From the NCBI GenBank assembly GCA_003116995.1, contig BDSL01000133.1:62001-126000 (forward strand): DNA of 64,000 nucleotides, written 5' to 3'. The notes beneath the pieces are model-generated. The model worked only from the letters and a program-made list of their open reading frames with translations. It had not been told where the DNA came from and did no database searches. The DNA comes from Yamagishiella unicocca. Its lineage: Eukaryota; Chlorophyta; Chlorophyceae; Chlamydomonadales; Volvocaceae. How positions within the stretch are numbered: the stretch's first letter is position 1; the number at the start of each line of letters is the position of its first letter. The position numbers and the translations under genes were made by a program. Of the stretch, positions 22,538-35,752 are shown piece by piece.

Positions 22538-25500
22538 TCAGGGCCACAAGCCGCGGATCTCGCAGAGGAAGGCGGGCAGGGCTTGCCCGCACCACTGGGG
22601 CTGCCAGCCGCAGTAGGTGCGCCTGCACCAGATGGCGTAGCACGAGTACTGGTAGCTGGTCAGGATGGAGAAGGGGTCGAAGCCCCGGTCCACTCGCGTG
22701 CCGTCAGTCCAGTAGGACTCGTCGGCATTCACGCCAAAGAACAGGCCGATCCACACCCGCAGGTTGCCGTACACGTCCAGGTCCGTACTCGGGAACTGTC
22801 GCCACGCACAACGCGGCACCGAGGGTGGGAAGCGAGGTCAGGCGGGCGGGTGGCGAGGGCCGTGCGAGGTGCGGGATGAGGCGTTGGGTGTATGACACGG
22901 CAGCGGGCGAAGCGCGGCAGGTGCAGTGGCAGAGGCCGGCGAGTCCGGTAGCCACGGGGGTGGAGTTGCAAAAAGACCCCGAGGAGGTGGGGGGCCGCAG
23001 CATGTATGACGCGTACTTCCAAACAACTAGAGCGACCACGCAAGCGTTGCAGGTATTCATATTGCTTCGGCATCAGTAGAGGGCGGGGACGGTCCCGGAC
23101 TGCTGAGGCCGGCGCACAGCACTTGAGCTGCATGGCGACACAGGTAGTGCCGCGCTGCTCGCCAGCAAGCTGCCAGCCCACCAACAGCTCCTCGGTATCC
23201 CACCTCAGGTTTCCCATCCTTCAGCAGATCAGCACATACGCTATCAGCGCCAGGCCCCGCTAGATAGGTCACCCGACATCTCCCTAGATCTCCCTAACAG
23301 CAGCAGCACATCCATACCCTCCTGGCCGCCCCTCCACCCTCCTGTGCCCCTGGTCGCGAGCGTCGAGGAACTGACCACGTTGTTAGTGACGGTTGCGTTG
23401 TAGATCATGTCGGTAATGACGCTGTTTTCCGTGACGTCATTGATGGTCACGAGCCGCCCATTGATGCTGGCGCAGGTGTCGTCGGCCTTGGCCCAAGTCA
23501 CCCGCTCCGAGGGCCGCATTATCACGTAGGTCGAATTTCGAGGAGGCTCCGAAAACACCGCCTTCACCCTGCTGGCATCTGCGGGGTGCAGGGCGGACGA
23601 CATGCGCACGCGGAACCCGGACGCAGGGAGGGATAGGCGGGTCAGGGTTGCGACACGGGGGAAGGGGTTGCGATGCGGGGAAAAGGGTGCGCGGGGCCGA
23701 GAGTGTGCAGTAAAGAGGCAGGAGGGAGGCGTTACACAGCGGCTTGTGTCCTACAGCCAGGACGGGGGGGCGCTGGACGGCGCCTGGCCCGAGCTTGGAT
23801 AGAATACCGTACCCAATCCAGAACCCACCTGGGGCGCGCGCATTAGCTACAGCGCGATTCCGAATAGCTGCTTGGTTGCACCAGACGACTTTGCCTGAAA
23901 ACCCTTGATAGGTATTTTACAACAGGCGCTGGTGCGACGTTATCGCCCACCGAGGTACTCACTCGCCCCTCCCGCCCATTGACCTCTTCCGCCGTCCTGG
24001 CAGCGCATTCGCTTTTTCGCACCCACCGTTCTTGCAGATAAAGCCGTCCCTCGTCACATTGGTGCAGCCAGCCGCCACCGGCATGGCTAGGCTCCACAGA
24101 CACACGCCCTCTGGTCTGCAATTGAGGCTGTAGCAGCCACCGTCGGTGTACAAGTCAATACCGCCGCTGAATAGCGATGGAAGGTACGACATGGGGCTGC
24201 CGTCGGTCCAGAAGCGGTTGGCGTTCATGTCAATTTTGAGGCCGATCCACAAGCTGATAGGGCCCCCGCCGCCGACGCTGTCGTACGCGTTTATTGCGCC
24301 CAGCTGTTGTGCGACAGCGACGTACTCCTCGGCCGAGAGCAGCGAGACGAGGTTGCCTCCGCGGGCGTTGCAGTAGGCCTCTGCCTGAGGGAAGAAGCGG
24401 CGAGCGTTGTAGAGGCTGTAGACGTTGGGTCCGATCGAAAAGGAAGCAACTGCCTGGGTGACTGCAAGAGCGGGCAAGGCGAGGGTTTGGGGCGGCAGGG
24501 CGCGGACGGGAGTTCATTTGGCGAAGCGAGCTGGCGGGATGATACCCGACGAGAGTCTACAGTCCGACGGCGGCGCAGGCGCGGGCTGTTCTGGGTCTGC
24601 GAGACAGGTATGCGCAGCCGCCCCGCTCCTCGTGTGAGGGCCGCTGGCAGCGGCCGCTGGCGACAGACGCGGCGACGGGGGAGCAGCAGACGTTTTGTCG
24701 CAACACAGTCAGACACCTGTTCGGTGCCGAAGTCAGTTGCTCGACGGGGCACTAGGTGCTGTGATGACGGCGGAAGCACCATCATCCTCGCAGCAAGCGG
24801 TCGGGATCACATGGGCGACCGTCCAAACGTGCCAGGTATGGGGACGATCAACCACCGACGCCCGGCAGGTGGTGGCCAAACACTCCTCCGGTCAACAATA
24901 TCTGAGCGGGTTGTAGCGGAACGCCGCTTCCCGTACTGCACCTACCGATGCTTGGCCGAGGCGGTGTAGGCGGTGGCGGTGGCGGCGGAGATGGGCCAGG
25001 TCCTCGCGGAGGGGAGAGCGGCTGGGGTGGTGAGGGAGGCATTGCGATAAAGCCGCCTGGGGCTGGGGACGGGGGTGGCGGCGACGGCGGCGGTGGCAGA
25101 GGTGGCGGGGGCTCCGGGGGCGGGGGGGATGGCGGCGGCGGCCCTGGTGGCGGTGGGCTGGGCGGCGGGGACGTCGGCGGTGGTGATGGCGGTGGGCTGG
25201 GGGACGGCGGACTGGGATGAGGCGGACCGGGGGATGGCACGATGGCAGGCGGGGACGGCAATGGCGGGTTGTGGGGCGATCGCGGGGCTGGCATGTCGGC
25301 TGCCGGGGGTGGTGGCGGGGAGCAGCGGCCCCGAGAGCAACCAGACAGCTGGTTCGGCGGAGGTGGACTTGCGAAAAGATTTGGTGGCGGGGAAATCCTG
25401 AGTTGGGGAGGCGGGGGACTTAAGACTGGACTCGGTGGAGGACTGAAAATGGGCAGTGGTGGCGGGCTGAACTTGGGAAGTGGCGGAGGACTAACAACGG

Positions 25501-25660
25501 CGGCAGGTGGTGGAGAGCATACGCCTCCGCGGCAGCCATTCGAAGCTGGTGGAGGCTTCTTTTTATTTTTTACTCTGAGTCGCCCATGGACAGGGTCGGC
25601 GTGCAGCGCCAACACGAGGCAAATGCACACCATCGAGAGTATCAAGCTGCGACGTGCCAT
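22538..25660 (-). CDS. Secreted hydroxyproline-rich protein with two C-type lectin domains
   Basis: Four exons join cleanly by phase: 25660-24946, 24461-24027, 23578-23376, 22795-22538 (536 aa). The N-terminus MARRSLILSMVCICLVLAL...VHG is a signal peptide. Residues ~30-235 are almost pure SPPPP/SPPP repeats, typical of extensin-like algal wall and matrix glycoproteins, with two short Cys motifs (GCRGGVCS, GCSRGRCS). Residues ~240-385 form a first C-type lectin domain: YSLYNARRFFPQAEAYCNA, WIGLKID, FWTDGSP, VCLWSL, GFICK. Residues ~390-536 form a second: TWAKADDTCASINGRLVTI, WIGLFFGV, YWTDGTRV, PAFLCEIRG. The protein should be exported and O-glycosylated; the ligand is unknown. Neither domain shows an obvious EPN/QPD sugar-binding triplet, so carbohydrate binding is not assured. 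Confidence 0.85.
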
Positions 25661-25818
25661 AGTGCCGCGGCAAACAAGTTCAATAATGCGGCATATCTCT
25701 ACGAATATAGCTGCTTGGCGAAGTGAGACTTTGCAAGTATTAGTACAACTCAAGTAACCCTCAAGGCATCAGAGCTGTAGGCAAGATAATCAAAAAGTGT
25801 GTTTGTTCCGCTCAGATG

Positions 25819-25827
25819 CTTTATATA
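25819..25827 (-). promoter_or_regulatory. TATA box of the lectin gene
   Basis: On the minus strand this reads TATATAAAG, about 160 bp upstream of the ATG at 25660. It predicts a transcription start near 25790 and a 5' leader of about 130 nt. Confidence 0.55.
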
Positions 25828-25829
25828 CA

Positions 25830-27577
25830 TAGAAATCTACGTTTGTTTGTATATGTTGAAATGATGACAAAGGGAAATCCGCCCGTGACCGGCAGTTCGT
25901 AGGGCGGGCCACGGAAGTGCGACTGTTCGCTTCAAGTTATTGATCCAACAAACGTCTACTCGCTGTGCATGAAGGAACCCATCAATGCTGACAATACCGC
26001 TAATGTTCCATATCATTCGCGTTCTCCGCTGGCAAATTTGCGCACTTCCGTGGGGGAGTTATCCCCGTTATGCCGAACGCCGACATTCGATGAGCAAAAG
26101 TGCCTTCCGTTGAATCCATGCATATTTCAATTTAAGCGCTATACTGGGACTGGTGCACTGGTCTGACTGCGGCAGTTTGGGTTGGCACTCCCGACTGCAG
26201 CACTCGCGACTGCAGCAGTCGCAGACTTACTATTAATACGCCACAAACTGCTGAGTCTATACAGATGACGGCTGGGTCGTTACGCACTCAGGTCCGCGTG
26301 CGCGAGGTATCCTTTCATAGGCGTTGGCAGTTAAAACCTGTTTGAACGAGCCGAAACTCACAGGACGATGCCAGCTTCAATGAAGTAGGTGAAATGCTCA
26401 TAATACAATGCACATAATACAACTTTCTTACGTGCCAGTGTATATCTTGACCGATCAGGCGAACCTTAAGGTACTGCTTACGGTCAGGTTTCAATGGGGC
26501 ATTTGCGGCCGTCAAGAGCGCTGAGACAGCGCGAACGTTACAGTATCATCGCCACGCACATATTCGTTTAAGCCTCTTATACGCTGCTGCTTGTTAGGAA
26601 CTCGCACGGACCCGCGTCACCATTATCCATCTTTGGCTGGTTTTGCAAAAGCGATGCCGCCACTGCTGCCAGCGTCACGCCGGGAGCAGCATTGTGGCTG
26701 GTCAACTGGCGATCATCTCATGACGTCATCCCATCCCAAAACGCAGCCCCAACACTATTTCCCTGGCGCGAGCACCGCAGTGGCCGCTGGCGCCCAGCAG
26801 TGACCGCGGTGCTGGCGCCAGAGCTGCCTAAAACGAGGTAGGACCCACAGCTGGCAGCTGACCTGCTGCCACTGGCCGGCACTGGCCGCGCATAACAAAA
26901 AAACAGAAACAGGTGGTATGAGAGGAGATCCGCGGGTCGGCACAGTAAAGTGAAGCCGACCAGAAAAAGGGAGGGGGAACAGTGCGACACTGGGGAGGGC
27001 TTGGCAGGTGGCTGCCGAATTTTCCAAAATGATCAAACGCCAATGGAAGAGCTGAAAGCTCCGTTGTAGGAGGAGACAAAAAAGCGACGCCTCGATCCAC
27101 CGTCCGTGACCTCATCGTGCGCTGCACGACGAGTCGGCAACGCCACGTCATACGGCACCAACTCCCCTTCCCGTACCTAGCGCTCATTTCCCTTGGCTCC
27201 TCGCGGGGCCCCCAGGGCAGAGGCACGAGCGCAACGGACAGCAGTCCAGGAGGACGAAACAGGACCACTACCGCGGCCCCACTCGGCAGTCACAGGCCCG
27301 TCCAGCCCCCCCTACCTAGCCACCCGCGCGTACCCTGGATCCAAAACTTAAAATGGGCGCCGCGCAACCGCTCGACCGCTCAAACCACTCACGAAGACAC
27401 CGCGCCCCGCTCAACTCCAGGACGCTGCAGGTCACCCCCCAGGCCTTATGGACGACACCACTGGCGTTGAGCGCACCCCTAGCCAAGCTACCCCTGCCCC
27501 TACGGCCCCAGCTGGCGCTGTCACTGCTGCTGCTGCCCCGCCGCCTGCTCCTGCCCCTGCGGCCCCAGCTGGTGCTG
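25830..27577. other. No gene recognised between lectin and OPR-like genes
   Basis: Upstream region of the lectin gene and the 3' flank of the OPR-like gene. It contains one copy of a dispersed motif (ATGAGAGGAGATCCGCGGGTC) near 26918. No exon chain was found. Confidence 0.5.
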
Positions 27578-30500
27578 TCACTGCTGCTGCTGCTCGGGCG
27601 CCAGGGCGTCCAGCAGGGGCAGCACGTAGTGCCCCCGGCATGCGGCGTACTCCTGCGTGGCGGGGTGGCGGCGGAAGGCGGCTGCCAGGCGGGCTGCTGC
27701 CGCCTGCATGTCGGGTCGGGGCCGCTCCATGTGGGGCACCTTGAGACCCACAGCGTCCATGCAAGACTGGGGGCGAGGGGGCGAAAGGGGGGGACAAGGG
27801 GCGCGGCGAGAAGATCCGGTTACACGACATAGGAAACGGAGGGCAGAAACTAACTGGCTAATGGGGGGGTTGGGGGCAGGGGAAGGGACCAAGGGAGGCT
27901 GGAGCCATGGACGGTTGGCGAGGCCGTCCACCAGCGACTTGCAAACAGGTTCCAGCCGCCAGCAACCCACAGTGCCACAGTGCCACATGAAAGACATTGT
28001 TGCCTGATGAGGCACCTTACGAGCGCTGCGCTGGTCGCTACGTTCGCTACGTGTGGCAGCATGATGAGGCGGACCCCGCCCGCAACATCACGTACGCCGG
28101 CCAGCAGCAGCGAGTAGCCGCCCCCACCCCCATCCCCAAACCCCCCTTCCCGGCCCCCTCTCCCACCCCTCAGGGTTTTTTATGCCCACCCCCCTCCCGC
28201 CCCCCTCCCGCCCCTACCAGCCAGAACTCCTCCGTGACGGGGTGCTGCAGCTCCGCGAATGCGTCCACCATGGAGGCTAGGTAGCCGGGGCCCAGGTCCA
28301 CCAGCAGCGGCCGGGAGGCCTGACCCATGGGTCGCACAGGTGTCGGCAGGGGCGAGGGGAAGGACGCGTTATGCCGGCAAACGATCACACAATCAATCCA
28401 TGTGCGCGGTGGGTCCGAGCCCGGCCCCGCCGCCTGACCCACCTCCCGCCCACCTCCCCCCCTTCGGAAGGGCCCGCCACCTGAACCACCCGTCGACCCC
28501 CCCCCCTACCCCTTCCCCCACCTGCGCTATTGCGTCGAACAGTCGGGGGCTGCTGGTGCCCGCGACCGCAAATGCCTGGGCTGCTCGCACCAGGCAGGCC
28601 TTGCCCACCTGGGGGGCCACCTCAGCGATCCTGGGGGGCGGGGCAGGGGGGGATAGGTGAGGGAGGGGGCGAGGTGAGGGAGGAGGGGATGGGAGGGATG
28701 GCAGCGAGGGGGCCGGAGAAGGGGGAAGTGGAAAGCACAGGAGGCAGAGGGGTCCCCCGGAGGACGAGGGCCCACCTATCCGCCAGCATGTCCATGAGCT
28801 CCGGAACCTGGGGCGCGTGTCCCGCCAGCGCCGCGGACCAGGCGATGTCGGCGTAGTTCTGGGCGCTGAAGACGTAGGCGGCAGCGGCAGGGGCGGCAGC
28901 CAGCGAGGTAGCAGACTGGCCGCGGGCGGCACGCAGCCGCTGCTCCAGTACGGCGCACGCGGCATCGTACATGTCGGGGCGGTACGAATCGAGGAGTGTG
29001 AAGGCGCGGAGCACGTTGGAGAGCTGGCGGGCTTGGTAGCTGCGCAGGGCAGGGGGGAGAAGGTGGGGGTGGGGCGGGGGAAGAAGGGGAGGGTGGGGGG
29101 GAAGAAAAGAAGGGGCGGTGGGGGGGGCTGGAGAAGGGAGGGGGGGGTAGCGCCGCAACCTAGGCTCCATGTGTGCCACATCCAACCACGCTGGACACGT
29201 CCCCACGTGCTGTAAAACCCTAAACCCCCATCTGCTCCTCCTCGCGCCGCCCTTCAGTTCACTCTGTCCCGGGGCAAGCACCTCGGGGGTTTACGGCCCC
29301 AAGCCCAACCGCATACGCCACCAGCTATGTACGGTTCCTTCTCGCAAACCCACACACCCGCCTGGGGCCCCCAGCTCAGCTTGTTTTTCATCGGTTTCCT
29401 TGCCTCTGCGGTGCCGACCCACGAGGTTCCCCTGGCACCCCCACACCCCCTGCTGCAGCCGCACCTGCCCGGCCTCGTCACCACATCCGCCGCCACCGCG
29501 TCCAGCAGCCGCGGCTGCAGCTGCCCCACCCGCGCCATGGCGAAGGCGATGCAGGCCATGTGCCGGGGGACAACAAACATGCCGCCGGCACCGCCACCGC
29601 CACCGGCACTGGCGCCGCCGGCGCTGCTCCTGCTTTGCAGGTGCGCCAGCGTGTAGCGGTGCAGTGCGACCATCCGCTGGGCGAGCGCGTTGAGCAGCGG
29701 GGCGAAATCCGGGGAGCGGCCGGACTGGGGTGGGGTGGGGTGGGAGGGAGGGAGGGAGGGAGGAGGGGTGGCATGAAGACCCGGTTACACGACACCCCCG
29801 GAGGGGGGGGGGTGTAAGGGCGAGGTGCGGGATCGCGGGACGGCGACTCGCCTGGCGCAACAACCACCAGCAGTCTCGGTACAGCAGCGCGAGCTCAGAA
29901 GCAACAGTAGCAGCGCCAACAGCAACAGCAGTGGCAGGAGCGGAAGCAGCAACAGCTGCAACAACAGCAGCTACAGCAGAAGCAGTAGCCGCAGAAGCAG
30001 CGGCATCTAGCCCCACCCCCTTTCAGCCCCACCCCCTTTCAGCACCACCCCTTCGGGGAATGTTCCTGCCCTCCGCTTCCTCTGTCACGTGACCGGGTTG
30101 TCTCGCTCCCCCCCCTCCTCTTTGGGCCCTCCAGTCGTGCCCTGCCCACCTTGCTGTTGGCCACCGCCCAAGCCATCATCGCCACCGAGTTGGGGCTGGA
30201 CTGCGACAGCTTCAGTTGCAGCACCTGAGACGCACGGAGCAGGTAGTCCTGCGCGGGGGGGGGGAGATAATCCGTGGGTGGGTGGGGTGGCATGAAGACC
30301 GGTTACAGACCGAGTGGGGGAGGTGGCAGCGCGTTTGTTGCCATTCGGCGCCAAGCCGGCCTACTACGACACCTCCACGGAAATCTGACATCCCCGACGT
30401 CGCGTACAAGCGCGCGCCGGCGAAGGGAAGCGAAGGGTCTAAGCGGCTCTTAAGCTGATGACCAACAGCATAGGAGGCTAGGACTGGACGGAGAGGATGA

Positions 30501-33500
30501 GGGAGGGTGAGGGAGGGTGAGGGAGGATGAGGGAGGGTGAGGGAGGATGAAGGGGTTGAGACAGGGTGAAGGACGAGCCGGCTGCCGGCGTACGGGGGTG
30601 GCCAGGGCGTGCCGCCCACTAGGGGGGCTGCAAAGAAGAACCGGCTGCTCGACGTGGGACGGGCCCCGTCCACTAGGGGCCTGGGTTAAGATGGGCGGTA
30701 TCGCCGACGCCCAGCATGCCCCCGGTGTCTCGATTCAGCACGCAACAGCGAAAGGTCCACCCCTACCTGCTCCCGTCATTCAGCCACCGCCACGAGGGTA
30801 CTCCAGGGAGGTCTTCCCGCCCGACCCAATGCGTTGGTGCGCGCGTGGGCGCCAAACTTCCGTACCATGTTTTCGTACTTGACCCGCGCGAACGCCACCG
30901 CCACGTCCACGATGTGGTGCGGCTCCACGCCGCTCACCACGCCACCGCCGGCGGCGGCAACGACGCTGCTCGTCCCGCGCATCGCCGCGTTGGCGGCGGC
31001 GGCGGCGGCAGCCGCGGCGGCGGCGCCGCCGCCGTGCAGGCGCTGCAGCATCCAGTTGGCGGTGGCGTCGCACAGCGCCTCGTGCTCGAAGCCCAGCTTG
31101 GCCAGGCACGAGACGATGTTGGAGAGCGTGGAGGTGGCCTGGGGGACCCGGCGTGTGGGGTGGGTGGGTGGCGAGGGGGTGGCGGGGGAGTGGGGGGTGC
31201 GACGTCGTGTCCAACACACGGGGGAGGTAGCTGCGTGCCGGGCGGGAGGCTGCGGTGCCCTAGAAGGGGGCGGGGGGGGGAGGGGGGGATATGGCGCTGT
31301 CGAAATACACACCTCGTGGCACGACAGTTCCCCGCCCGGTGTGCCCCAGCGCACGACACCCAGCTTCCCCGCCAAACGTAATGCCTGGTGCGCACATTTG
31401 GAGGCTCCGTCTGAACGGACCCGCCCATCGCCCATCTGCGCGGCCAGCCACCCGTGCCCCCCCTCGTCACCCCCCTGGTCACCCCCTGCTGCGGCGCTGC
31501 GGACCCACCATCGCGTCGTTCCCCGAGGCGGACAGCTCCTGCCGCAACCCGGCAGCAGCAGCAGCCCCCGCCGCGCCGGCTCCTTGCAGCCGCAGCAGGG
31601 TCTGGGTGGCGATGCTCTGGGCCAGTGGGTAGTGCGCGAAGCGAGAGGCGGCCATGGCGCTGGCGAGGGTGCCCAGGGACCTGTGTGCGTGTGGGGGGGG
31701 GGGCGGCGGGGGTATGAGAGGAAACCCGCGGGTCGGAAACTGGAAATAAATAAACAAACGTGTAGCACAACCGTTTGTGTGGGGCGAGGGGGAGGGTTAA
31801 CCAAGCACAGCCATGCCACATCGCCACTTGCACTGATGTGACACACACACGCACACACACACGCACACTTCCCTCTACCACCACCCGGCTTCCTCCTCCT
31901 CCCCCCCCCCGGGCTGCCTCGGCGCCCTCTTCGGCCCCCCGGCCCCCGCCTCTCACTTGGTCGGCACGTTGCTCAACGCCCCCGGAGCCGCCAGCATCCT
32001 CGACAGCTGCAGGTACAGCTGCCGGTCCCCCAGCACCAGGCCGTCCGCCGCTGCTGCTCCGGGCGCCGACGACACCCGCTGCCACGGCGGCAGCGCAGCA
32101 GCTGCTTCTGCTGCCCCCGCCGCCGCCGCCGCCCCCGCCCCCGCCGCCTCCTCGTCGTCCGCCCTCCGTGCTGCCGCCTCGTCCGCCGAGATCTCGTCGG
32201 ACAGCAGCTGGGCCTGAAGGTCGCGTTCCCGCCTGGGACAAGGAGGGGAGGGGAGGGGAGGGCAGCAAGCAGATTGAGTGAGGCGCCAAGTAGCGAGGTG
32301 CCCGACGCATTACGCGGGGTTAGGGGTTGGAGGTGCGGGAGCAACTCGCAGCCGCCTAGGGCATATTGCGCGGCACAAGGCGGCAATCAAGCCCCCCTCC
32401 AGGGCCTCCCTCCTGCTCAAATGTTTAGCAGCACCCACACGCCACACCCCGCCCGCCCGCTCCCCCGCTCCCTTCTCCCCTTCTCCCCCCTCCCTCTCTC
32501 CTTATCCCACGCTAACCCCCCTTTTCTCCCTCCGGTTCTTTTATTGTAACCCCCCTTTCTCCCTCGCTCCCTCCCCCTTTCTCCCCCGCTCCCTCGCCCC
32601 CCCTTCATACCCTCCCCTCATACCCTCCCGCCCCCTGCCGCCCACCTGGCCGCCACCTCGAACAGGCGCGAGAAGGCGAAGAACAGGTCCACCAGCATCT
32701 GCGGACTGCGGGCCGCCAGCTCCGGACCGGCTGTCTCCAGGTCCAGCTGCGGCAGAATCGCCTCGCGGTAGAAGGCGGCCATGGCCTGAGGGGGTTCAGG
32801 GTTAAGGGTTTAGGGTTCAAGGGGGGAAGGGCAAGAAGGGGCGCCGAGGCGGGAAAGAGGGGCACAAGGTGGCCAGGAGGGTGCAGTCCAGGGCCCTGGG
32901 GATGGGGGAAGTCCAGGGCTACGGCGGGGGAGGATTGCAGGCGATTCTGCTCGCTTTGGCGTTTGGGACAAACGCGATGTTTCCCCCGAAACACCATGCT
33001 CACGCTATTACGTCGTCAGCACAGGAACACACTCGCGCACCGCGGCCCCATCGTCATCATCGCTGCGGCTCTAGTGCCCCCCCCCCCCCGGGGGCTCCCA
33101 TGTCGTGTAACCGGGCCTTCTCGCACTGCCCACCCCCCCCCGCACCTGCAGCCCCGCGTAGTCTCCCGCCGGGTTGAACCGCAGTACGGACATCGTACGT
33201 AGGGCCCGCACCGCGCCCTCGGGGGACAGGGCCCCCGGCTCCGACAGCAGCTGGATGAGCAGCTCGGAGAGGCGGGTCAGGGAGTCGGAGGCGGCGGCGG
33301 CGAGGGCGGCGGTGGGGGCGAGGGAGGAGAGGGAGGAGGAGCACAGGCGGTGCGCCGTGTCGAGAGCCATCACCAGCAACCTGGGGCCGGGGGGGGGGGG
33401 CGGGGGGGGATAGGGGAATCAGACGCGAGGCGGTAGCGAGAAAGGGGGGGACACTCACGGGGGTCCTGCCAGCCCCTGGAGTCCAGCTCCTACGTCAGCG

Positions 33501-34837
33501 TCGGCGCCCCCTCCGAGGCCGCATGTGGGAGGCTGGCACTCCAACCTCAAAACGCACTGCCCCGCCCAAGTCGGCGCCGACGAACACGAGGGCGAGGCGC
33601 TCCAGGGAGGGTGTGCCCTGGCGATGGCGATACCTCAAGACCTCGGCCGCGATACCTCCACACCCCTCCCGCGCCCCACCCCGTCCAGCGCTGCAACCCG
33701 CCGCACCCCACCCCCTCCCGCGCGCTGCACCCCCTCCCGCACCAGCAACGCTACAGCGCCGCGCCACTCAACCATATGCCGTACACTGTACAACCCGCCG
33801 TACGCAGTACGTCCGCACGTCCCGACCCACATCTCGTCAAACGCCGCCCGGTTCTCCTGCCTCGCCAGCAACGCGTCCAGCTGCTGCAGCCCCAGGCACA
33901 CGGTCAGGGAATCGATCAGGTGACCTCGGAGCGCCAGCAGGTCGGGGGAGGGACCCTCTTGGAAGCCGGCGCGGGCGGGGGTGGGGCCGGCGCCATCGGG
34001 GTGCGAGCGGCGGCTCTCCAGAGGCGATGCCGAGGATGATGACGAAGGGGTGGGAGTCGCTTCGGACGCGGCGAAGGATGTGTAGGCGACAGCAAAGGAG
34101 GAGGAGGAGGAGGCGGTGGAGGAAGAGGAGGAGGGGTAGGAGGTGGAGGTGGCTGGGGAGAAGCCGGTGCTGGCAGGGAAGGAGCTGGCGGCCCTAGCGG
34201 CCTGCGGGAGGGGAGGTGGTGTGGAAGGGGGGGGCCAAGGGGGGAGGGTGCGTGAGTGGACGGGTGGGGGTGCTGCAAAACGGGCTGGGGTTGAGTGAGG
34301 CGGGAAGTGCGGGGGAAAGTGTAGCCTAGAAGGGACGCCCACGTCGCGCCGTGCGGCTCGACGATCCGCTGCAAGGACCCTGCTGTGTGTTGTTTTCGGC
34401 GTCGGAGGGCATACATGGACGGGAGCGATGAAGGAAGGGGAGCGATGAAGGAAGCCGGTGTTGTGCGCGTTGGTGCGGTGTGGTCGCGGTGACGAGCGGT
34501 GATAGGGGGCGGCGCCCGTGTGGGGAGGCGGGTGGTACGGCAGGGGGGAGCGCAGGTGCTGCACACAGGTGGGCCGCGTAGTACGGTTGTGGCTGTTGCG
34601 GTGGCTGTGGGTGGGGGCCGCCGTGGAAGCCCTGCCTCCTAGGGCTGCCGCCGCTGTAAGGGTGGCACCGAGAATGAAAGCACTCCAGGCAGGACCTGAC
34701 GTACCAGTAGAGATTGGACAGGCGTGGGGTTCGTCCACGCGCCGTGATGGATCCTGTGTGGGGAAAGGCCGCCCGGGAGGAGGGGGGTGCTGGTACGTGA
34801 GGAACTGGAAGGAAGACAGGGTGGGTCCAAGTAGCAA
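27578..34837 (-). CDS. OPR-like helical-repeat protein, probably organelle RNA-associated
   Basis: A chain of exons with matching phases was traced: 34201-33831, 33380-33146, 32785-32646, 32232-31957, 31680-31509, 31138-30866, 30248-30150, 29893-29852, 29724-29465, 29039-28776, 28630-28522, 28319-28218, 27937-~27890, 27766-27578 (about 860 aa). The first exon's frame stays open upstream to a Met at 34837, so the true start is undecided. The product is a series of ~38-residue helical hairpins. Examples are LSNVLRAFTLLDSYRPD, YADIAWSAALAGHAPQV, MACIAFAMARVGQLQPRLL, MMAWAVANSK and YLASMVDAFAELQHP. These follow the 'AWA.A..G...P.L...' pattern of OPR and FASTK/RAP-type repeats, which in green algae mostly act on chloroplast or mitochondrial RNA. 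No RAP domain is visible at the C-terminus (ending LLDALAPEQQQQ). Introns carry G-rich repeats and dispersed motifs. Confidence 0.7.
29769..29796 (-). repeat. Intronic dispersed motif GTCGTGTAACCGGGTCTTC (example copy)
   Basis: On the minus strand this reads GTCGTGTAACCGGGTCTTC. Related copies lie near 27812, 30084 (diverged), 30291, 33098, 43330 and 43541, in both orientations. All fall in introns of the OPR-like and SYLF genes by the exon models given here. The function is unknown; it may be a short mobile-element remnant. Confidence 0.75.
30482..30555. repeat. G-rich 10-bp repeat in an OPR-like gene intron
   Basis: GAGGGAGGGT/GAGGGAGGAT units alternate about seven times. Runs of G3 at regular spacing could form a quadruplex on the plus strand, that is, a C-rich tract in the transcript. 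Confidence 0.85.
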
Positions 34838-35752
34838 GGCATGTCGGTCCGCGAAGGTGTGGGCCGGTAAATTGGCAAAGGGAAGAAGGCATTACTAGCT
34901 GGAGAGTATGGACGAGGGGGTGGGAGAGTAAAGCGGACGGAGTGGAGCAGGGGGGGGGTAACCCCAGATGAAGGGCAGCCGTGAGCTGTAGGTGGTGCTG
35001 TTTCGGTTCCCCCGCACCCCACCGTTCCGCCGACGGTGTGTCAGCCGTGGCCAATTTTATTGGGTTGAACCGCGGCGCGATGATCCCGACTGAGATTTTG
35101 AGTATTCAACTACGCCCTGCGGTGATCGCGAATCCATGCCGGGGCTGCCGCACCGACGCGCCACTTACCCGTTGTCGGCGCCGCGAGCGCCGTCGCCGCC
35201 CAAGCTCGCCCCGCAAGCGCCGCGACAGGCGCTTAGTGAAGCTCCTGCTACGTCCAGGGCTGCGCCACGTGCAGCGCGGTGCAGAAGCGTTCCGACTGCC
35301 CGTCGGCCGGTCATTTGAGGGTGATGGGTGCTGAAGAATAGTTGCTACGATTTCACGACTGTGTTAATGGATTATTGGGCATCATATTCACAACATACTG
35401 TATGTCACAGCCTTGTTGAAAAGTTGAGGTGTGCTGATGGCACTGATGACACGTCACAAGCGCAGAGTATCGCTATTTCCCTTCCTACAACACAGTTCAA
35501 GTAGGACACATGTGCGATGCAAGCTTTCTGAAGACCGGTCTATGCGCGGCAAGCACGTTAGTACGGCCGCGGGCCGAAGCCCCCAACTTACTACTGTGTT
35601 TTTCCTCTCATGACCCCGCAGTTTCTGATATTGAACACGCCTTCTAGTTCCTGTGATTGCGGTACTACCCACAGGATTTTGTGCGTGGCCAAGCTGCCCT
35701 CACTGTTAGAAAGGCCTACTTAATTTGGGAACGGCGTTGTAATTTGGTACCA
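34838..35752. other. Divergent intergenic region between OPR-like and coiled-coil genes
   Basis: The two genes point away from each other, so promoters for both should lie here. A CCAATTTTATTGG palindrome-like string sits at about 35051. A frame on the minus strand (35054-34326) could hold a first exon of the OPR-like gene, but no clear donor decides it. Confidence 0.45.

Noticed and set aside
33495..33767. Possible extra exon of the OPR-like gene (ERLALVFVGADLGG)
   Set aside because: Direct joining of 33831 to 33380 keeps phase and gives a smooth helix (AAFDEM-LLVMALD), so the segment is better treated as intron.
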